Shown here in pieces: positions 1 to 8,501 of a stretch of 64,000 bases of DNA (position 1 is the stretch's first letter; every line of letters begins with the position of its first letter). The stretch comes from Lentimicrobiaceae bacterium (GTDB lineage: Bacteria; Bacteroidota; Bacteroidia; Bacteroidales; Lentimicrobiaceae), in contig JACJXH010000006.1 in NCBI GenBank assembly GCA_020636745.1, positions 199,218-263,217 of the forward strand, in the 5' to 3' direction. The notes beneath the pieces are model-generated. The model had not been told where the DNA came from. It did no database searches and saw only the letters and a program-made list of their open reading frames with translations. The position numbers were made by a program, and so were the translations under genes.

Positions 1-986
1 AGTTCCTGACGGTCAGTGGTGGCTGAAATGCTGAATTTTCCTACAGCACCGCTATACCCAATTGGTTTGTTTTGTGCGGGTAGAGGTTTAACATTGATGC
101 TAACCTGATTTGATTTAATGGTTTTTCGTACATTCTGCATGGTGTTTCCAAAGAAACTGTCGTTAAAGAAGTTGTCGAAAAATGGATCATTGGTAGTTCT
201 GCGGCTCGATTTCCGTTGTATTTGCGCAATCACATCCATTTCAAGAGGGTCGATGTTCAGTTTGCCTGATTTTTGGGCAAACATGGCATCCTTTTTAATT
301 TCCGCAACTACATACTCCTGGCCGTTTATGTTTTCACGGTATTGGTTCAGGTTTTTATCGTCCTTTAAAAGATCCTGTGACCAAAATCCGCTTACGCCGG
401 GCGCTTTGGTAATGCTGTATTCGGCAATGGGTACTCTGGTGTAGATTTTATAAGTGACAATTACTTGTTCGCCCTGATAAGGATTTGAATTGCTCACTGT
501 TGCCTTTACAAAAAGGTCTTTTGATGTTAAATCACCTTGCAGTTGCTGATTTCCGCCACTGCTCTGATTATTTCCAGCGCTTTGCCCTGATTGAGGAGCA
601 TTTCCTTTTACAACTTTTACAGTTAGAGCATTCGACTTATAGGTCTTACCATCCACATTAACCGAGGCAGGGCCTATTGTAAAGGAGCCTTCTTTTGAAG
701 CCTGCAAAATATAAGTGAAAGAATAGTCTACACTTCTTGAAACCTGGCCGTTAATAATTTGCATGCTTGAGCTTGATGACTGGCTGGGTCCTGCAAGAAC
801 AGAAAAGTCTCTTAATACAGGAGCTGTAAATCCTGATGCTTGTGCATTTACCGAAAAAACCAGTCTGAACTGGTCGCCAACAGCCACCACTTCGCGGGCT
901 GATGCTTTAAATTCAACTTGCTGCCCATAGCCCGGCAAGACCATCAGCAGTAATAAAATAACGAGTGAATTTCCTGTCTTTCTCAT
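1..986 (-). CDS. batD: BatD family protein, N-terminal part (cut by window edge)
   Basis: About 328 codons are visible, reading leftward off the window, so the C-terminal part including the expected membrane segment is missing. The start at 986 gives a signal peptide (MRKTGNSLVILLLLMVLPGYG) and then beta-rich, Ser/Gln-rich sequence typical of BatD (oxygen-tolerance, BatD-like family), a periplasmic protein anchored by a C-terminal helix. It follows batC by 60 bases as the last visible gene of the moxR-bat run. Bat proteins are linked to stress or oxygen tolerance in Bacteroides, but their molecular role is not settled. Assignment rests on operon position plus sequence character; the family is likely, the function is inferred. 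Confidence 0.85.
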   Translation of the reverse strand, partial: MRKTGNSLVILLLLMVLPGYGQQVEFKASAREVVAVGDQFRLVFSVNAQASGFTAPVLRDFSVLAGPSQSSSSSMQIINGQVSRSVDYSFTYILQASKEGSFTIGPASVNVDGKTYKSNALTVKVVKGNAPQSGQSAGNNQSSGGNQQLQGDLTSKDLFVKATVSNSNPYQGEQVIVTYKIYTRVPIAEYSITKAPGVSGFWSQDLLKDDKNLNQYRENINGQEYVVAEIKKDAMFAQKSGKLNIDPLEMDVIAQIQRKSSRRTTNDPFFDNFFNDSFFGNTMQNVRKTIKSNQVSINVKPLPAQNKPIGYSGAVGKFSISATTDRQE

Positions 987-1046
987 CTTCCCTTTTTCAG
1001 TTAACGGATATTTAAGGGTTTGATTATAATAATCTGCAAATATAGC

Positions 1047-1748
1047 TTACCAGTCCTTTTCAATTTGCACCTGAACTGGTTTTACTTTTTGCTTTTTGAC
1101 TTTGTCAATTGTTTTTTGTTCGTCGTTTTTTAAGGCCTGAAGCATGCGTTCAGCATCCTGTTTCGATATCTGTTGCTTTTGCTGTTGCTGTTGCTGTTTG
1201 TCTTGCTGCTGGTCTTTTTGATCCTGAGGCTGCTGTTGTTGTTGCTGATCTTTTTTATCCTGTTTGTCGTCCTGTTTGTCGTCCTTATTCTGCTGTTGTT
1301 GTTGCTGCTGTTGCTGAACAAGTTTCTTTAAGGCGTAACTCAGGTTATAACGCGTGTCATCATCAGATGGATTCAGTCTGAGCGCTTGTTTGTATGCTTC
1401 AATGCTTTCCTGGTATTTTTCAGCTTTAAACAATGAGTTTCCCAGATTGTGATATGCTGCCGCTTTGCCGGTATTGTCATCAGCTTTCATTTTACCGGCT
1501 GAATTGGTGAAGCTTCTGCCGGCTTCTTCCCAGTTCTCTTGTTTATACAGTGAATTGCCCAGGTTGTATTCTCCCTTTACTGATTTAGGGGCCACTTCCA
1601 TCGCTTTGCGGTAATCAATCTCCGCATCTTTATATTTGCCCTCTTCGTAAAGTTTATTTCCTTTACGAATAATAGCATTGTCTTTCTGGGCAGAAGCCTG
1701 GCTAAAGGCACACAGAAGTACAATAGGGATTATAATCAGTGATTTCAT
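1047..1748 (-). CDS. batC: BatC-like TPR protein with glutamine-rich tail
   Basis: A 233-residue secreted or periplasmic protein. I chose the start at 1748 because MKSLIIIPIVLLCAFSQASA is a good signal peptide and its ATG overlaps the batB stop as ATGA; the frame is open further upstream but that part reads as batB. Three tetratricopeptide repeats cover roughly residues 25-135 (motifs such as YNLGNSLYK and YHNLGNSLFK). They are followed by a tail of about 50 residues made almost only of Q, K and D, including runs of 8-9 glutamines encoded by CAG/CAA. TPRs suggest a protein-binding scaffold for the neighbouring von Willebrand A proteins BatA and BatB. The tail is unusually low in complexity and is discussed as a finding. 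Confidence 0.88.
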   Translation of the reverse strand: MKSLIIIPIVLLCAFSQASAQKDNAIIRKGNKLYEEGKYKDAEIDYRKAMEVAPKSVKGEYNLGNSLYKQENWEEAGRSFTNSAGKMKADDNTGKAAAYHNLGNSLFKAEKYQESIEAYKQALRLNPSDDDTRYNLSYALKKLVQQQQQQQQQNKDDKQDDKQDKKDQQQQQQPQDQKDQQQDKQQQQQQKQQISKQDAERMLQALKNDEQKTIDKVKKQKVKPVQVQIEKDW

Positions 1749-2791
1749 TTTTTTATGTTCTTGCCTGGGTGAAACAATGAAATTTTGCGAGCCCATTTAC
1801 TTTGTCTTTCGTTTAACAGAAAATTAATCACAATAGCAAGCAACGCAATTGCCACAAAGTATTGAAACCTGTCTTCGTAATCGGAGAAACTTTTGGTGTC
1901 GACCGTAACTTTCTCAAGTCTGCTTATTTCTTCAAAAACCTTGCGCAGCCCAGCCTGGGTGTTGCTGGCCCTAACATAAATACCGTTGCCCGCTTCAGCA
2001 ATTTTATTCAGCATGGTTTCATCAAGTCGGGTAATAATGGTTGAGCCGGCTTTGTCTTTTTTAAATCCTGTAATCTCGCCGTCTTTGTAAACGGGTATTG
2101 GTCCGCCTTCGGCCAGTCCCATTCCTATGGTATAGACCCTTATGCCTGCTTTGGCCGCTTCAGAGGCTTTTTCAATGGCATCGTCATCGTGGTTTTCACC
2201 ATCTGTAATGATGACGATGGCTTTTCCTGATTTTTCATTTTTGAACGAAACCGAGGCTAAATCAATTGCTTGCCCGATGGCCGTTCCCTGCACCGGCACC
2301 ATTCCCGGGCCAACGGTTGAAAGCATCATCTTGGCAGCAGCATAATCGGTTGTGATAGGCAATTGTGTGTAAGCTTTTCCGGCAAAGACCACAAGTCCTA
2401 TACGGTCATTTTCCAATTCATCAATTAATCTCGAAATTGATTGTCGGGCTCGCTCAATTCTGCTTGGCTGAATGTCCTGGGCAAGCATACTGTTCGAAAC
2501 ATCAAGGGCAATTACAATATCAACGCCTTTTCGTTGAGCTTTTTCAAGCTTTGAGCCTATTTGAGGATTTGCAAGTGCCAATAACACCGCTGCAGTTGTG
2601 ATAAGAATCAATGCAAATTTTAAATGCATTCTGAACGGGCTTACATCCAGCATAAGCCTTGAAACGACCTGCGAATCGCCAAAACTGCTGGCAACCTTTG
2701 ATTTCCACCGGTTGTAAAGCCAATAGAGCACCACCATCAGTGGAAGAAGCATCAACAGGTTGAGGAATATCGGATGTTCAAATCTAAACAT
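1745..2791 (-). CDS. batB: BatB, von Willebrand factor A membrane protein
   Basis: 348 residues. Two membrane segments near the N-terminus (about 10-28 and 58-75) and one near the C-terminus (about 310-328) bracket a periplasmic or cytoplasmic vWA domain. The metal-ion adhesion site is visible as DVSNS (DxSxS) with a later ITDGEN loop. This layout is diagnostic for the BatA/BatB pair of the aerotolerance operon. It overlaps batC by four bases and follows batA by 38 bases, so it is co-transcribed. vWA proteins of this class are usually partners of MoxR-type AAA ATPases such as the one at 5796-6788. The biochemical substrate is unknown. Confidence 0.93.
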   Translation of the reverse strand: MFRFEHPIFLNLLMLLPLMVVLYWLYNRWKSKVASSFGDSQVVSRLMLDVSPFRMHLKFALILITTAAVLLALANPQIGSKLEKAQRKGVDIVIALDVSNSMLAQDIQPSRIERARQSISRLIDELENDRIGLVVFAGKAYTQLPITTDYAAAKMMLSTVGPGMVPVQGTAIGQAIDLASVSFKNEKSGKAIVIITDGENHDDDAIEKASEAAKAGIRVYTIGMGLAEGGPIPVYKDGEITGFKKDKAGSTIITRLDETMLNKIAEAGNGIYVRASNTQAGLRKVFEEISRLEKVTVDTKSFSDYEDRFQYFVAIALLAIVINFLLNERQSKWARKISLFHPGKNIKK

Positions 2792-2829
2792 ATGCTTTTA
2801 CTTTCATTGTTCGTTTTACAGAAAAATTA

Positions 2830-3825
2830 TCAGGGGAATTTTTTAAATACGGTGATTCCCAAAATAAAGTCAAGTAACAGTAATGCCAGTGCAGCTAGGG
2901 CAAAAGGCAAAAATTCTTCTTTCTTTTTACGAAATTCAGTTACGTCAACTTTCGATTTTTCCAACTGGTCAATTTCGCTGTAAATTTCTTTGAGATGTTG
3001 TTTGTTCGTAGCCCTGAAGTATTTTCCATTGGTCATTTCAGAGATTTGCTTTAGCAGAGGCTCGTCAATGCGTACTTCCATTTGCTGATATTGCGTGCCG
3101 AACGGGGTTTCAATCGGGTAGGGGGCAGTACCAATTGTACCAACTCCGATTGTGTAAACTCTTAAGCCGTAAACCTTGGCAATTTCAGCTGCCGAAACAG
3201 GGTCGATAAACCCACGGTTGTTTTCACCATCGGTAAGTAAAATGATTACTTTGCTGATGGCCTGGCTTTCCTTTAACCGGCTTACAGCTGTTGCCAGTCC
3301 GTCGCCTATAGCAGTTCCATCTTCAATCATTCCGCTTTTTATTTCATCCAGCAGATTTATCAGCACAGGATGGTCAGTTGTTAGCGGACATTGGGTGAAA
3401 CTTTCGCCACTGAATACCACAAGGCCAATGCGATCGCTCGGGCGGCCTTTAATAAAATCTTCGGCTACATCGCGGGCAGCAGCCAGGCGATTGGGTTTAA
3501 AGTCTTCGGCAAGCATACTTCCTGAAATATCCATGGCCATTACGATGTCAATCCCTTCAACACTTACACTTTGTCTCGATAATGTTGACTGTGGCCTTGC
3601 CAATGCAAAAATGAGCATTGCAAAAGCCAGAATTTTAAAAACAAAAAGCGCGTGTTGCAGGTATTGCTTGATGGTTTTTGATTTTTGCGAAAATGCTGCA
3701 AAATCTGATATCTGAAGCCGGGCTCGGGTAGATGAATCCTTTAACCAATACCACGCTATAGCAGCTGGTATAAGCAGCAACAGATAAAATGCTTCAGGAT
3801 TGGCAAATTTCAAATGTTCAAACAT
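2830..3825 (-). CDS. batA: BatA, von Willebrand factor A membrane protein
   Basis: 331 residues with the same plan as the next gene: N-terminal membrane helices (about 12-28 and 60-80), a vWA domain with an intact MIDAS (DISGS, then TTDHP, then LLTDGENN) and a C-terminal helix (LALLLLDFILG). BatA and BatB are paralogues that typically sit side by side in Bacteroidota. It starts only six bases after the preceding gene stops, showing tight coupling. Expected location is the inner membrane with the vWA domain available to MoxR and the TPR protein BatC. Identification is secure from motif and synteny; the process served (oxidative or envelope stress) is inferred from family literature. Confidence 0.93.
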   Translation of the reverse strand: MFEHLKFANPEAFYLLLLIPAAIAWYWLKDSSTRARLQISDFAAFSQKSKTIKQYLQHALFVFKILAFAMLIFALARPQSTLSRQSVSVEGIDIVMAMDISGSMLAEDFKPNRLAAARDVAEDFIKGRPSDRIGLVVFSGESFTQCPLTTDHPVLINLLDEIKSGMIEDGTAIGDGLATAVSRLKESQAISKVIILLTDGENNRGFIDPVSAAEIAKVYGLRVYTIGVGTIGTAPYPIETPFGTQYQQMEVRIDEPLLKQISEMTNGKYFRATNKQHLKEIYSEIDQLEKSKVDVTEFRKKKEEFLPFALAALALLLLDFILGITVFKKFP

Positions 3826-3831
3826 GATCTT

Positions 3832-4878
3832 TTATTCCTTTATCTGTGTTCCGGTTTCGGTGTTGCTCCCGGTTAAATGGTTCTTTTCTTTTGTCGTTGC
3901 CGTTGCCGGTGCTGTATTGATAATTACAGAGCGTGCATAGGTAAGACTAAGTTCATTTTCAGCAGCATTGGGTTGTGCTTTGGCAAATTTGGCCATGTCT
4001 GACAGTGATAGAATTTTTCTAAGATCCCCAATCATAGCAGCATCATTTAGTAAATCCTTCATTGCATTCATGATTTCATCGCTGGTCATTTCTGCCGCAA
4101 GTACCCCGAATCTGGCTTCAAAATATGCACGTAAAATGTCAGTTAATCTGGTATAGTATTCCTTAACCTGCCCTTTTTGCCATACCTGCTCCTGTTTTAG
4201 CAACTCAAGCTCTTCAATGGCTATGATGTGTGGCGGTTTTTGCGGTTTAGCCGGAAGTTTGATAAATGGTTTGTTTTGTTTTCGTTTTCGCAAATAAAAC
4301 CAGATAAGAAATCCAGTGAGACCCGCTGCAAGCAGCATTAAGAGCCACGGAAGGAAATCCCGAAAGGTGTAAGGGGCCTTTATCAGTGGTTTGATGTCTT
4401 TGATGTCGCCTTTTAAATCAACCTGAACATTCAGCACTTCAAGCAAAACCGGTTGGCTTGTTAATATTTGCGGGCTTTGGCTGCCGGGTTGGGTAACTTT
4501 AAAGGTAAGTGGCGGAATTACCAGAAATCCGGTGTCAAATGAGGTTATACTTATCAATTGACGAACCAGCAATTTGTCAATACCTTCGCGGGTAATAGTG
4601 TCTGGTTTGCTTTTTGAAATAATCTCAATCGATTTGGAAAGTGTATCGGTAAGTACCGGCCATTCAAGTTTGCTTCCGGGCAAAATTTCCAGTTCAATGT
4701 TTGCGTTTATCTTATTGCCAATCAGAAAGCGCGTAGTGTCAGGCTTTACAACCTGCGAAAAAGCCAAAAGTGGACAAACAGAAATGATGAGTATCAGCAA
4801 TCTGCCCAAATCCTTTTTCTTTAAATGATTGCCTGAAAATCGCCTCTTTTCCATCTTAATTAAATGCTTGGTTTTCAT
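3832..4878 (-). CDS. Bat-operon membrane-anchored protein (DUF4381-like)
   Basis: 348 residues, lying between the DUF58 and batA genes. After a basic N-terminus there is a signal or anchor segment (RLLILIISVCPLLAFSQ), a periplasmic beta-rich domain of about 120 residues, a clear transmembrane helix near 175-195 (LPWLLMLLAAGLTGFLIWFY), then a basic cytoplasmic tail with a helical region. The start overlaps the DUF58 stop by one base (TAATG), but an internal Met eight codons on (MEKRRFSG) is an alternative start. The position and one-helix topology match the small anchored proteins of Bat/MoxR operons, sometimes labelled DUF4381 or BatD-like. The family name is a judgement from layout, not a clear motif. 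Confidence 0.72.
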   Translation of the reverse strand: MKTKHLIKMEKRRFSGNHLKKKDLGRLLILIISVCPLLAFSQVVKPDTTRFLIGNKINANIELEILPGSKLEWPVLTDTLSKSIEIISKSKPDTITREGIDKLLVRQLISITSFDTGFLVIPPLTFKVTQPGSQSPQILTSQPVLLEVLNVQVDLKGDIKDIKPLIKAPYTFRDFLPWLLMLLAAGLTGFLIWFYLRKRKQNKPFIKLPAKPQKPPHIIAIEELELLKQEQVWQKGQVKEYYTRLTDILRAYFEARFGVLAAEMTSDEIMNAMKDLLNDAAMIGDLRKILSLSDMAKFAKAQPNAAENELSLTYARSVIINTAPATATTKEKNHLTGSNTETGTQIKE

Positions 4879-5753
4879 TATCGTCTGGCTTCTCTGGCTT
4901 TAAATAGCCCCAGAAGTGGTCTAACATAGTCTTCACCTGAGCTTATGCGTGCAAAATCAACTCCGCTTTTTCGGAAAGCCTGTTCAAGTAGATGCACTCT
5001 TTGTGTCGCATGCCTGGCATAATCCCTGCGTACATTTGCACTTGAAGTGTCAACCCACAAACTTTTGTCCAGCTCTTTATTATAAAGACGCACAAGACCC
5101 ATGTCGGGAAGTGTAAGGTCGCGTTTGTCATAAATATGCAGGGCAACAAGGTCGTGCTTGCGTCCGGCAATTTTCAGGGCATCTTCGAACCCCTTGTCAA
5201 TAAAGTCGGAGATAAGAAAGGCTGTGCATCGTTTTTTCATGGCATTGGTCAGAAAACGCAATGCTTCGGCAATATTTGTTTTCTGACTTTGCGGTTTGAA
5301 ATCAATCAGTTCTCTGATAATGCGGAGTATATGGCTCAGCCCTTTTTGAGGTGGTATGAACTTTTCAATCCGGTCGCTGAAAAAAATAACGCCCACTTTA
5401 TCATTGTTGTGAATGGCCGAAAAAGCAAGAACAGCTGCAATTTCAGTCATTAATTCCTCTTTCAGCCTTTTTTCAGTTCCAAACTCATTCGAACCGCTTA
5501 CATCAATCAGAAGAGCTACTGTTAGTTCGCGTTCTTCGTCAAAGATTTTTATATACGGATGGTTGAAACGGGCGGTAACATTCCAATCGATGTTTCGGAT
5601 GTCGTCGCCGTACTGATATTCACGTACTTCGCTGAAAGCCATACCGCGGCCCTTAAAAGCACTATGATACTGCCCGGAGAAGATGTGGTTTGACAATCCC
5701 CGGGTTTTGATTTCAATTTGTCGTACTTTTTTCAGAATATCGCTAGTTTCCAT
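4878..5753 (-). CDS. DUF58 domain protein (vWA-like, MoxR operon)
   Basis: 291 residues with the DUF58 hallmark around residue 45-60 (GDDIRNIDWNVTAR), followed by a vWA-like fold with a partly conserved metal site (LLIDVSGSN) and the downstream FFSDRIEKFIPP segment. No signal peptide or membrane helix is visible, so it should be cytoplasmic. DUF58 genes are almost always next to moxR, as here (42 bases downstream), and precede batA. The likely role is adaptor between the MoxR ATPase and its membrane partners, which is inference from gene association. The full length matches the family. Confidence 0.92.
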   Translation of the reverse strand: METSDILKKVRQIEIKTRGLSNHIFSGQYHSAFKGRGMAFSEVREYQYGDDIRNIDWNVTARFNHPYIKIFDEERELTVALLIDVSGSNEFGTEKRLKEELMTEIAAVLAFSAIHNNDKVGVIFFSDRIEKFIPPQKGLSHILRIIRELIDFKPQSQKTNIAEALRFLTNAMKKRCTAFLISDFIDKGFEDALKIAGRKHDLVALHIYDKRDLTLPDMGLVRLYNKELDKSLWVDTSSANVRRDYARHATQRVHLLEQAFRKSGVDFARISSGEDYVRPLLGLFKAREARR

Positions 5754-5795
5754 TACGCTTTTATCCTTTCCTGACGATGCTTGATTTGAGGCTGA

Positions 5796-6788
5796 TTAAG
5801 GCACTTCAACTGTGTTCAGGATTTCGTTGATAATGTCATTGGTAGTAATGTTTTCGGCTTCGGCTTCGTAAGTAAGGCCAATTCGATGACGCATAACATC
5901 ATGGGCAACTGCTCTTACATCTTCAGGAATTACATAACCACGTCGCTTGATAAATGCATAAGCTTTGGCTGCTAAAGCCAGATTTATACTGGCACGCGGA
6001 GATGCTCCGTAAGCAATCAGTCCTTCAAATTTTTTCAGCTTGTTTTCAGCCGGGAAACGGGATGCAAAAACAATGTCGGTAATGTAGTTTTCAATTTTTT
6101 CGTCCAGATAAACTTCTCTGGTGAGGTTTCTGGCCTTTAGTATTTGTTCGGGTGTAATAATAGGTTTTATCACCGGTTGAGCCTCGGCCATATTTTGCCT
6201 CATGATCAGCTTTTCTTCTTCGCGGGTTGGGTAACCTATTATAACCTTAAGCATAAACCTGTCAACCTGTGCTTCTGGCAGTGGGTAGGTGCCTTCCTGT
6301 TCAATAGGGTTTTGAGTGGCCAGCACCAAAAATGGTTCAGCAAGCGGATAGGTTTGTTCTCCAATAGTTACCTGTTTTTCCTGCATTGCTTCCAGCAAGG
6401 CACTCTGCACTTTGGCAGGTGAACGGTTAATTTCATCGGCAAGAATAAAGTTGGCGAAAATCGGACCTTTGCGCACAATAAATTCTTCTTTTTTCTGGCT
6501 GTAAATCATGGTTCCGATTAAGTCGGCCGGCAAAAGATCGGGGGTGAACTGTATACGGCTGAACCGGGCTTCAATTATCCCTGCCAGTGATTTAATGGCC
6601 AGTGTTTTTGCGAGTCCGGGAACACCTTCCAGAAGTATATGCCCGTTAGATAGCAGGCCAATCAGTAAGCGTTCAACCATATGTTTCTGGCCAACAATTA
6701 CCTTATGCATTTCCATCTCAATCAGGTCAATAAAGGCGCTTTCCTTTTGAATCCTTTCGTTTAGTTCCTTGATATCAGTTTCAATCAT
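5796..6788 (-). CDS. moxR: MoxR family AAA+ ATPase
   Basis: 330 residues. The Walker A motif is GVPGLAKT (about residue 55-62), Walker B is FILADEIN, and the sensor region reads ATQNPIEQEGTYPLPEAQVD, all typical for MoxR. It is the first gene of the bat run; the six genes behind it follow on the same strand with gaps of 0-60 bases. MoxR ATPases act as chaperone-like remodelers working with vWA proteins, here DUF58, BatA and BatB. A TATTTTTG (-7 type) box lies at 6806-6813, about 17 bases before the start, but without a good -33 partner. Confidence 0.95.
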   Translation of the reverse strand: MIETDIKELNERIQKESAFIDLIEMEMHKVIVGQKHMVERLLIGLLSNGHILLEGVPGLAKTLAIKSLAGIIEARFSRIQFTPDLLPADLIGTMIYSQKKEEFIVRKGPIFANFILADEINRSPAKVQSALLEAMQEKQVTIGEQTYPLAEPFLVLATQNPIEQEGTYPLPEAQVDRFMLKVIIGYPTREEEKLIMRQNMAEAQPVIKPIITPEQILKARNLTREVYLDEKIENYITDIVFASRFPAENKLKKFEGLIAYGASPRASINLALAAKAYAFIKRRGYVIPEDVRAVAHDVMRHRIGLTYEAEAENITTNDIINEILNTVEVP

Positions 6789-6869
6789 GGCTTCATATTT
6801 TTCGACAAAAATACTCAGGACTCTGCTATTGCGCTATTGACGCGGTGTTAAAAATTGTTAATCACCTTT

Positions 6870-6912
6870 AAAAAGAAAAAGAGCAGTCTGCTTTTACCAC
6901 ATGACTGCTCTT
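6870..6912 (-). terminator. Rho-independent terminator behind the cysteine peptidase
   Basis: On the minus strand a 10-base perfect stem (AAGAGCAGTC at 6912-6903 pairing with 6888-6879) with a 14-base loop is followed by TTTTTCTTTTT. It stands 20 bases after the stop of the peptidase gene and ahead of moxR, separating the two transcription units. Confidence 0.85.
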
Positions 6913-6931
6913 AATGTTGATGAGAGTTGGG

Positions 6932-8134
6932 TTATAATTTCAGTTTCTTTTTAATCGTTTGTGGAATTGCATTGCGATTTACCATAATGGATATGGTATT
7001 TAACCTGAAATAAGATTCGGAAATATTCAGGTATCCTCCGTATTTGTTGCTACCTGAAGCCCATGAATTTTTGGTTTTATAGTAAATTGTTCCATTCTGA
7101 TCTTTAACCATGCCGGTCATATGCATCAAATGGTCATCTGTTGCCTGGTAATTGTTAAATGCTTCCTGTCGCATTTCTGCTGTAATCTGTTTTTCTGTTC
7201 CCGGAGTTTTGAAATTATACAGTTCGGCATTTTTTTCACGTTCACTCAGTTTTTCCCACCGGGTGCGTTCGGTCCCATCCATGTTTTTTGTCTCTTTTTC
7301 AGGAACAATAGCCACTCCGTTGGTATGTGAAAAGCCTTTATCGCTGACATCGCCATCCCAGCAAACTGTATAACCTTTTTCAAAGGCATAGTTCATCACC
7401 TGAACCATTTCTTCCATCGGTATATTATAATATAAGTCATGCGACCAGTTGTCGGGAATCTCAAGGTCGAATTGCGAATAATAAGGATGATGCGTGTAGG
7501 AGGTAAGTTCAATATAGTCGCTGGCATTGAACCCCGTTTCTTTGGCAAACTGCTCAGGAGATACTTCTTTGTTTTTTATGCTGAATTTTTCGGGGGTTGG
7601 CGAAAGGTAAGCCGATAAAAGTGCCAGGTAGGCATCAGGCCATACCTGAGATAACTTGCCTCCTTCGTTTGCAATAACAGCGTCAAGATATGATTTCAGA
7701 ACTTTGTCGAGTTCTGCATGATTGTGTTTGGCTTCTCCTTTTATTAGCCCGGTATAAGCTTGTTCAGGAGCAAATCCATAGGTTTTTATTACGTTTATAA
7801 CGTCATGAGCCTGTCCGCCGGGGCCAAAATTCGCATTTCCATGAAGTCTGACATATTTTTCGGCTTTTTGACGATAAGCATAATTGACGAAAAACATTTC
7901 GGAGAGATCTAATGTGTCTTGTCCCATTTTTAATAACTCTGATTCCACAAATGAAGTGGTGGCAAAACTCCAGCAAGTGCCCGATCTGTATTGATCTTTA
8001 ACAGGACTGGCTGCTATATCATAAATGGTTTCAAAAACGAAACCTTCATCTTTGGCTTTTATTGAGTCCTGAGCAGATAATGAAAATGCTGAATTCAGCA
8101 ATAAAAGGCAAGCAATTATAAATTGATGTTTCAT
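6932..8134 (-). CDS. Secreted C1B-type cysteine peptidase (bleomycin hydrolase/PepC-like)
   Basis: 400 residues beginning with a signal peptide (MKHQFIIACLLLLNSAFSLSA). The papain-like active site is visible: Gln and Cys in VKDQYRSGTCWSFA (Cys near residue 55), a His in DDHLMHMTGMV near residue 345 and Asn in YKTKNSWA. The long insert between Cys and His and the order of the motifs fit the C1B subfamily (bleomycin hydrolase, aminopeptidase C). Unlike cytosolic PepC it carries an export signal, so it probably acts in the periplasm or outside. It is a single-gene unit with its own terminator and shares a 367-base spacer with the divergent T9SS gene. Confidence 0.9.
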   Translation of the reverse strand: MKHQFIIACLLLLNSAFSLSAQDSIKAKDEGFVFETIYDIAASPVKDQYRSGTCWSFATTSFVESELLKMGQDTLDLSEMFFVNYAYRQKAEKYVRLHGNANFGPGGQAHDVINVIKTYGFAPEQAYTGLIKGEAKHNHAELDKVLKSYLDAVIANEGGKLSQVWPDAYLALLSAYLSPTPEKFSIKNKEVSPEQFAKETGFNASDYIELTSYTHHPYYSQFDLEIPDNWSHDLYYNIPMEEMVQVMNYAFEKGYTVCWDGDVSDKGFSHTNGVAIVPEKETKNMDGTERTRWEKLSEREKNAELYNFKTPGTEKQITAEMRQEAFNNYQATDDHLMHMTGMVKDQNGTIYYKTKNSWASGSNKYGGYLNISESYFRLNTISIMVNRNAIPQTIKKKLKL

Positions 8135-8501
8135 GGTTTAAGTGGTTAATGTTTTTATTGTGGACAGAACAGGTTGTTTTGTCAGATAACTGATGGCAAA
8201 CCTATCAAAAAAACACCATAAATCTCTATATTTTGGTTGAAAAATAGGTGTGTTGCTTTTTTTTTGCTGAAAAGCTGAAAACAGATATAGATAATTGGTA
8301 AATTACCATACATTTGCCGATCAAAATAGCCCGCTGAAATAATTACACCAGATACCTGTACAACTGCGTTCAGGATGCGGTGAATTGTGGATTTGTTGTG
8401 CAATAAAAAAAGGAAAAACCTATTGCAGGTGTGTAAAAAAGACGTAAATTGCACCCCTGTTTTACTTGCTGAAACTCATTTTATCAATTAATAACAAGGA
8501 T
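8135..8501. other. Divergent intergenic region, 367 bases
   Basis: Separates the minus-strand peptidase from the plus-strand T9SS propeller gene. No convincing gene is seen; a 90-codon minus-strand frame at 8182-8454 lacks any recognisable feature. It must hold promoters for both sides; only the plus-strand one can be pointed to. Confidence 0.6.
8423..8452 (+). promoter_or_regulatory. Possible Bacteroidota promoter for the BNR protein
   Basis: TTG at 8423-8425, 19 bases, then TAAATTGC at 8445-8452, a partial match to TAnnTTTG. It lies about 50 bases before the chosen start at 8502. Confidence 0.35.

Noticed and set aside
1109..1381. Plus-strand 90-codon frame inside batC
   Set aside because: Shadow of the CAG/CAA repeat tail; valine/alanine runs are the reverse reading of glutamine codons.
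3176..3715. 179-codon plus-strand frame opposite batA
   Set aside because: Fully inside a well-supported vWA gene; composition is that of an antisense shadow.
8182..8454. Minus-strand 90-codon frame in the intergenic region before the BNR gene
   Set aside because: No signal peptide or motif, and it covers the expected promoter region of the divergent gene.
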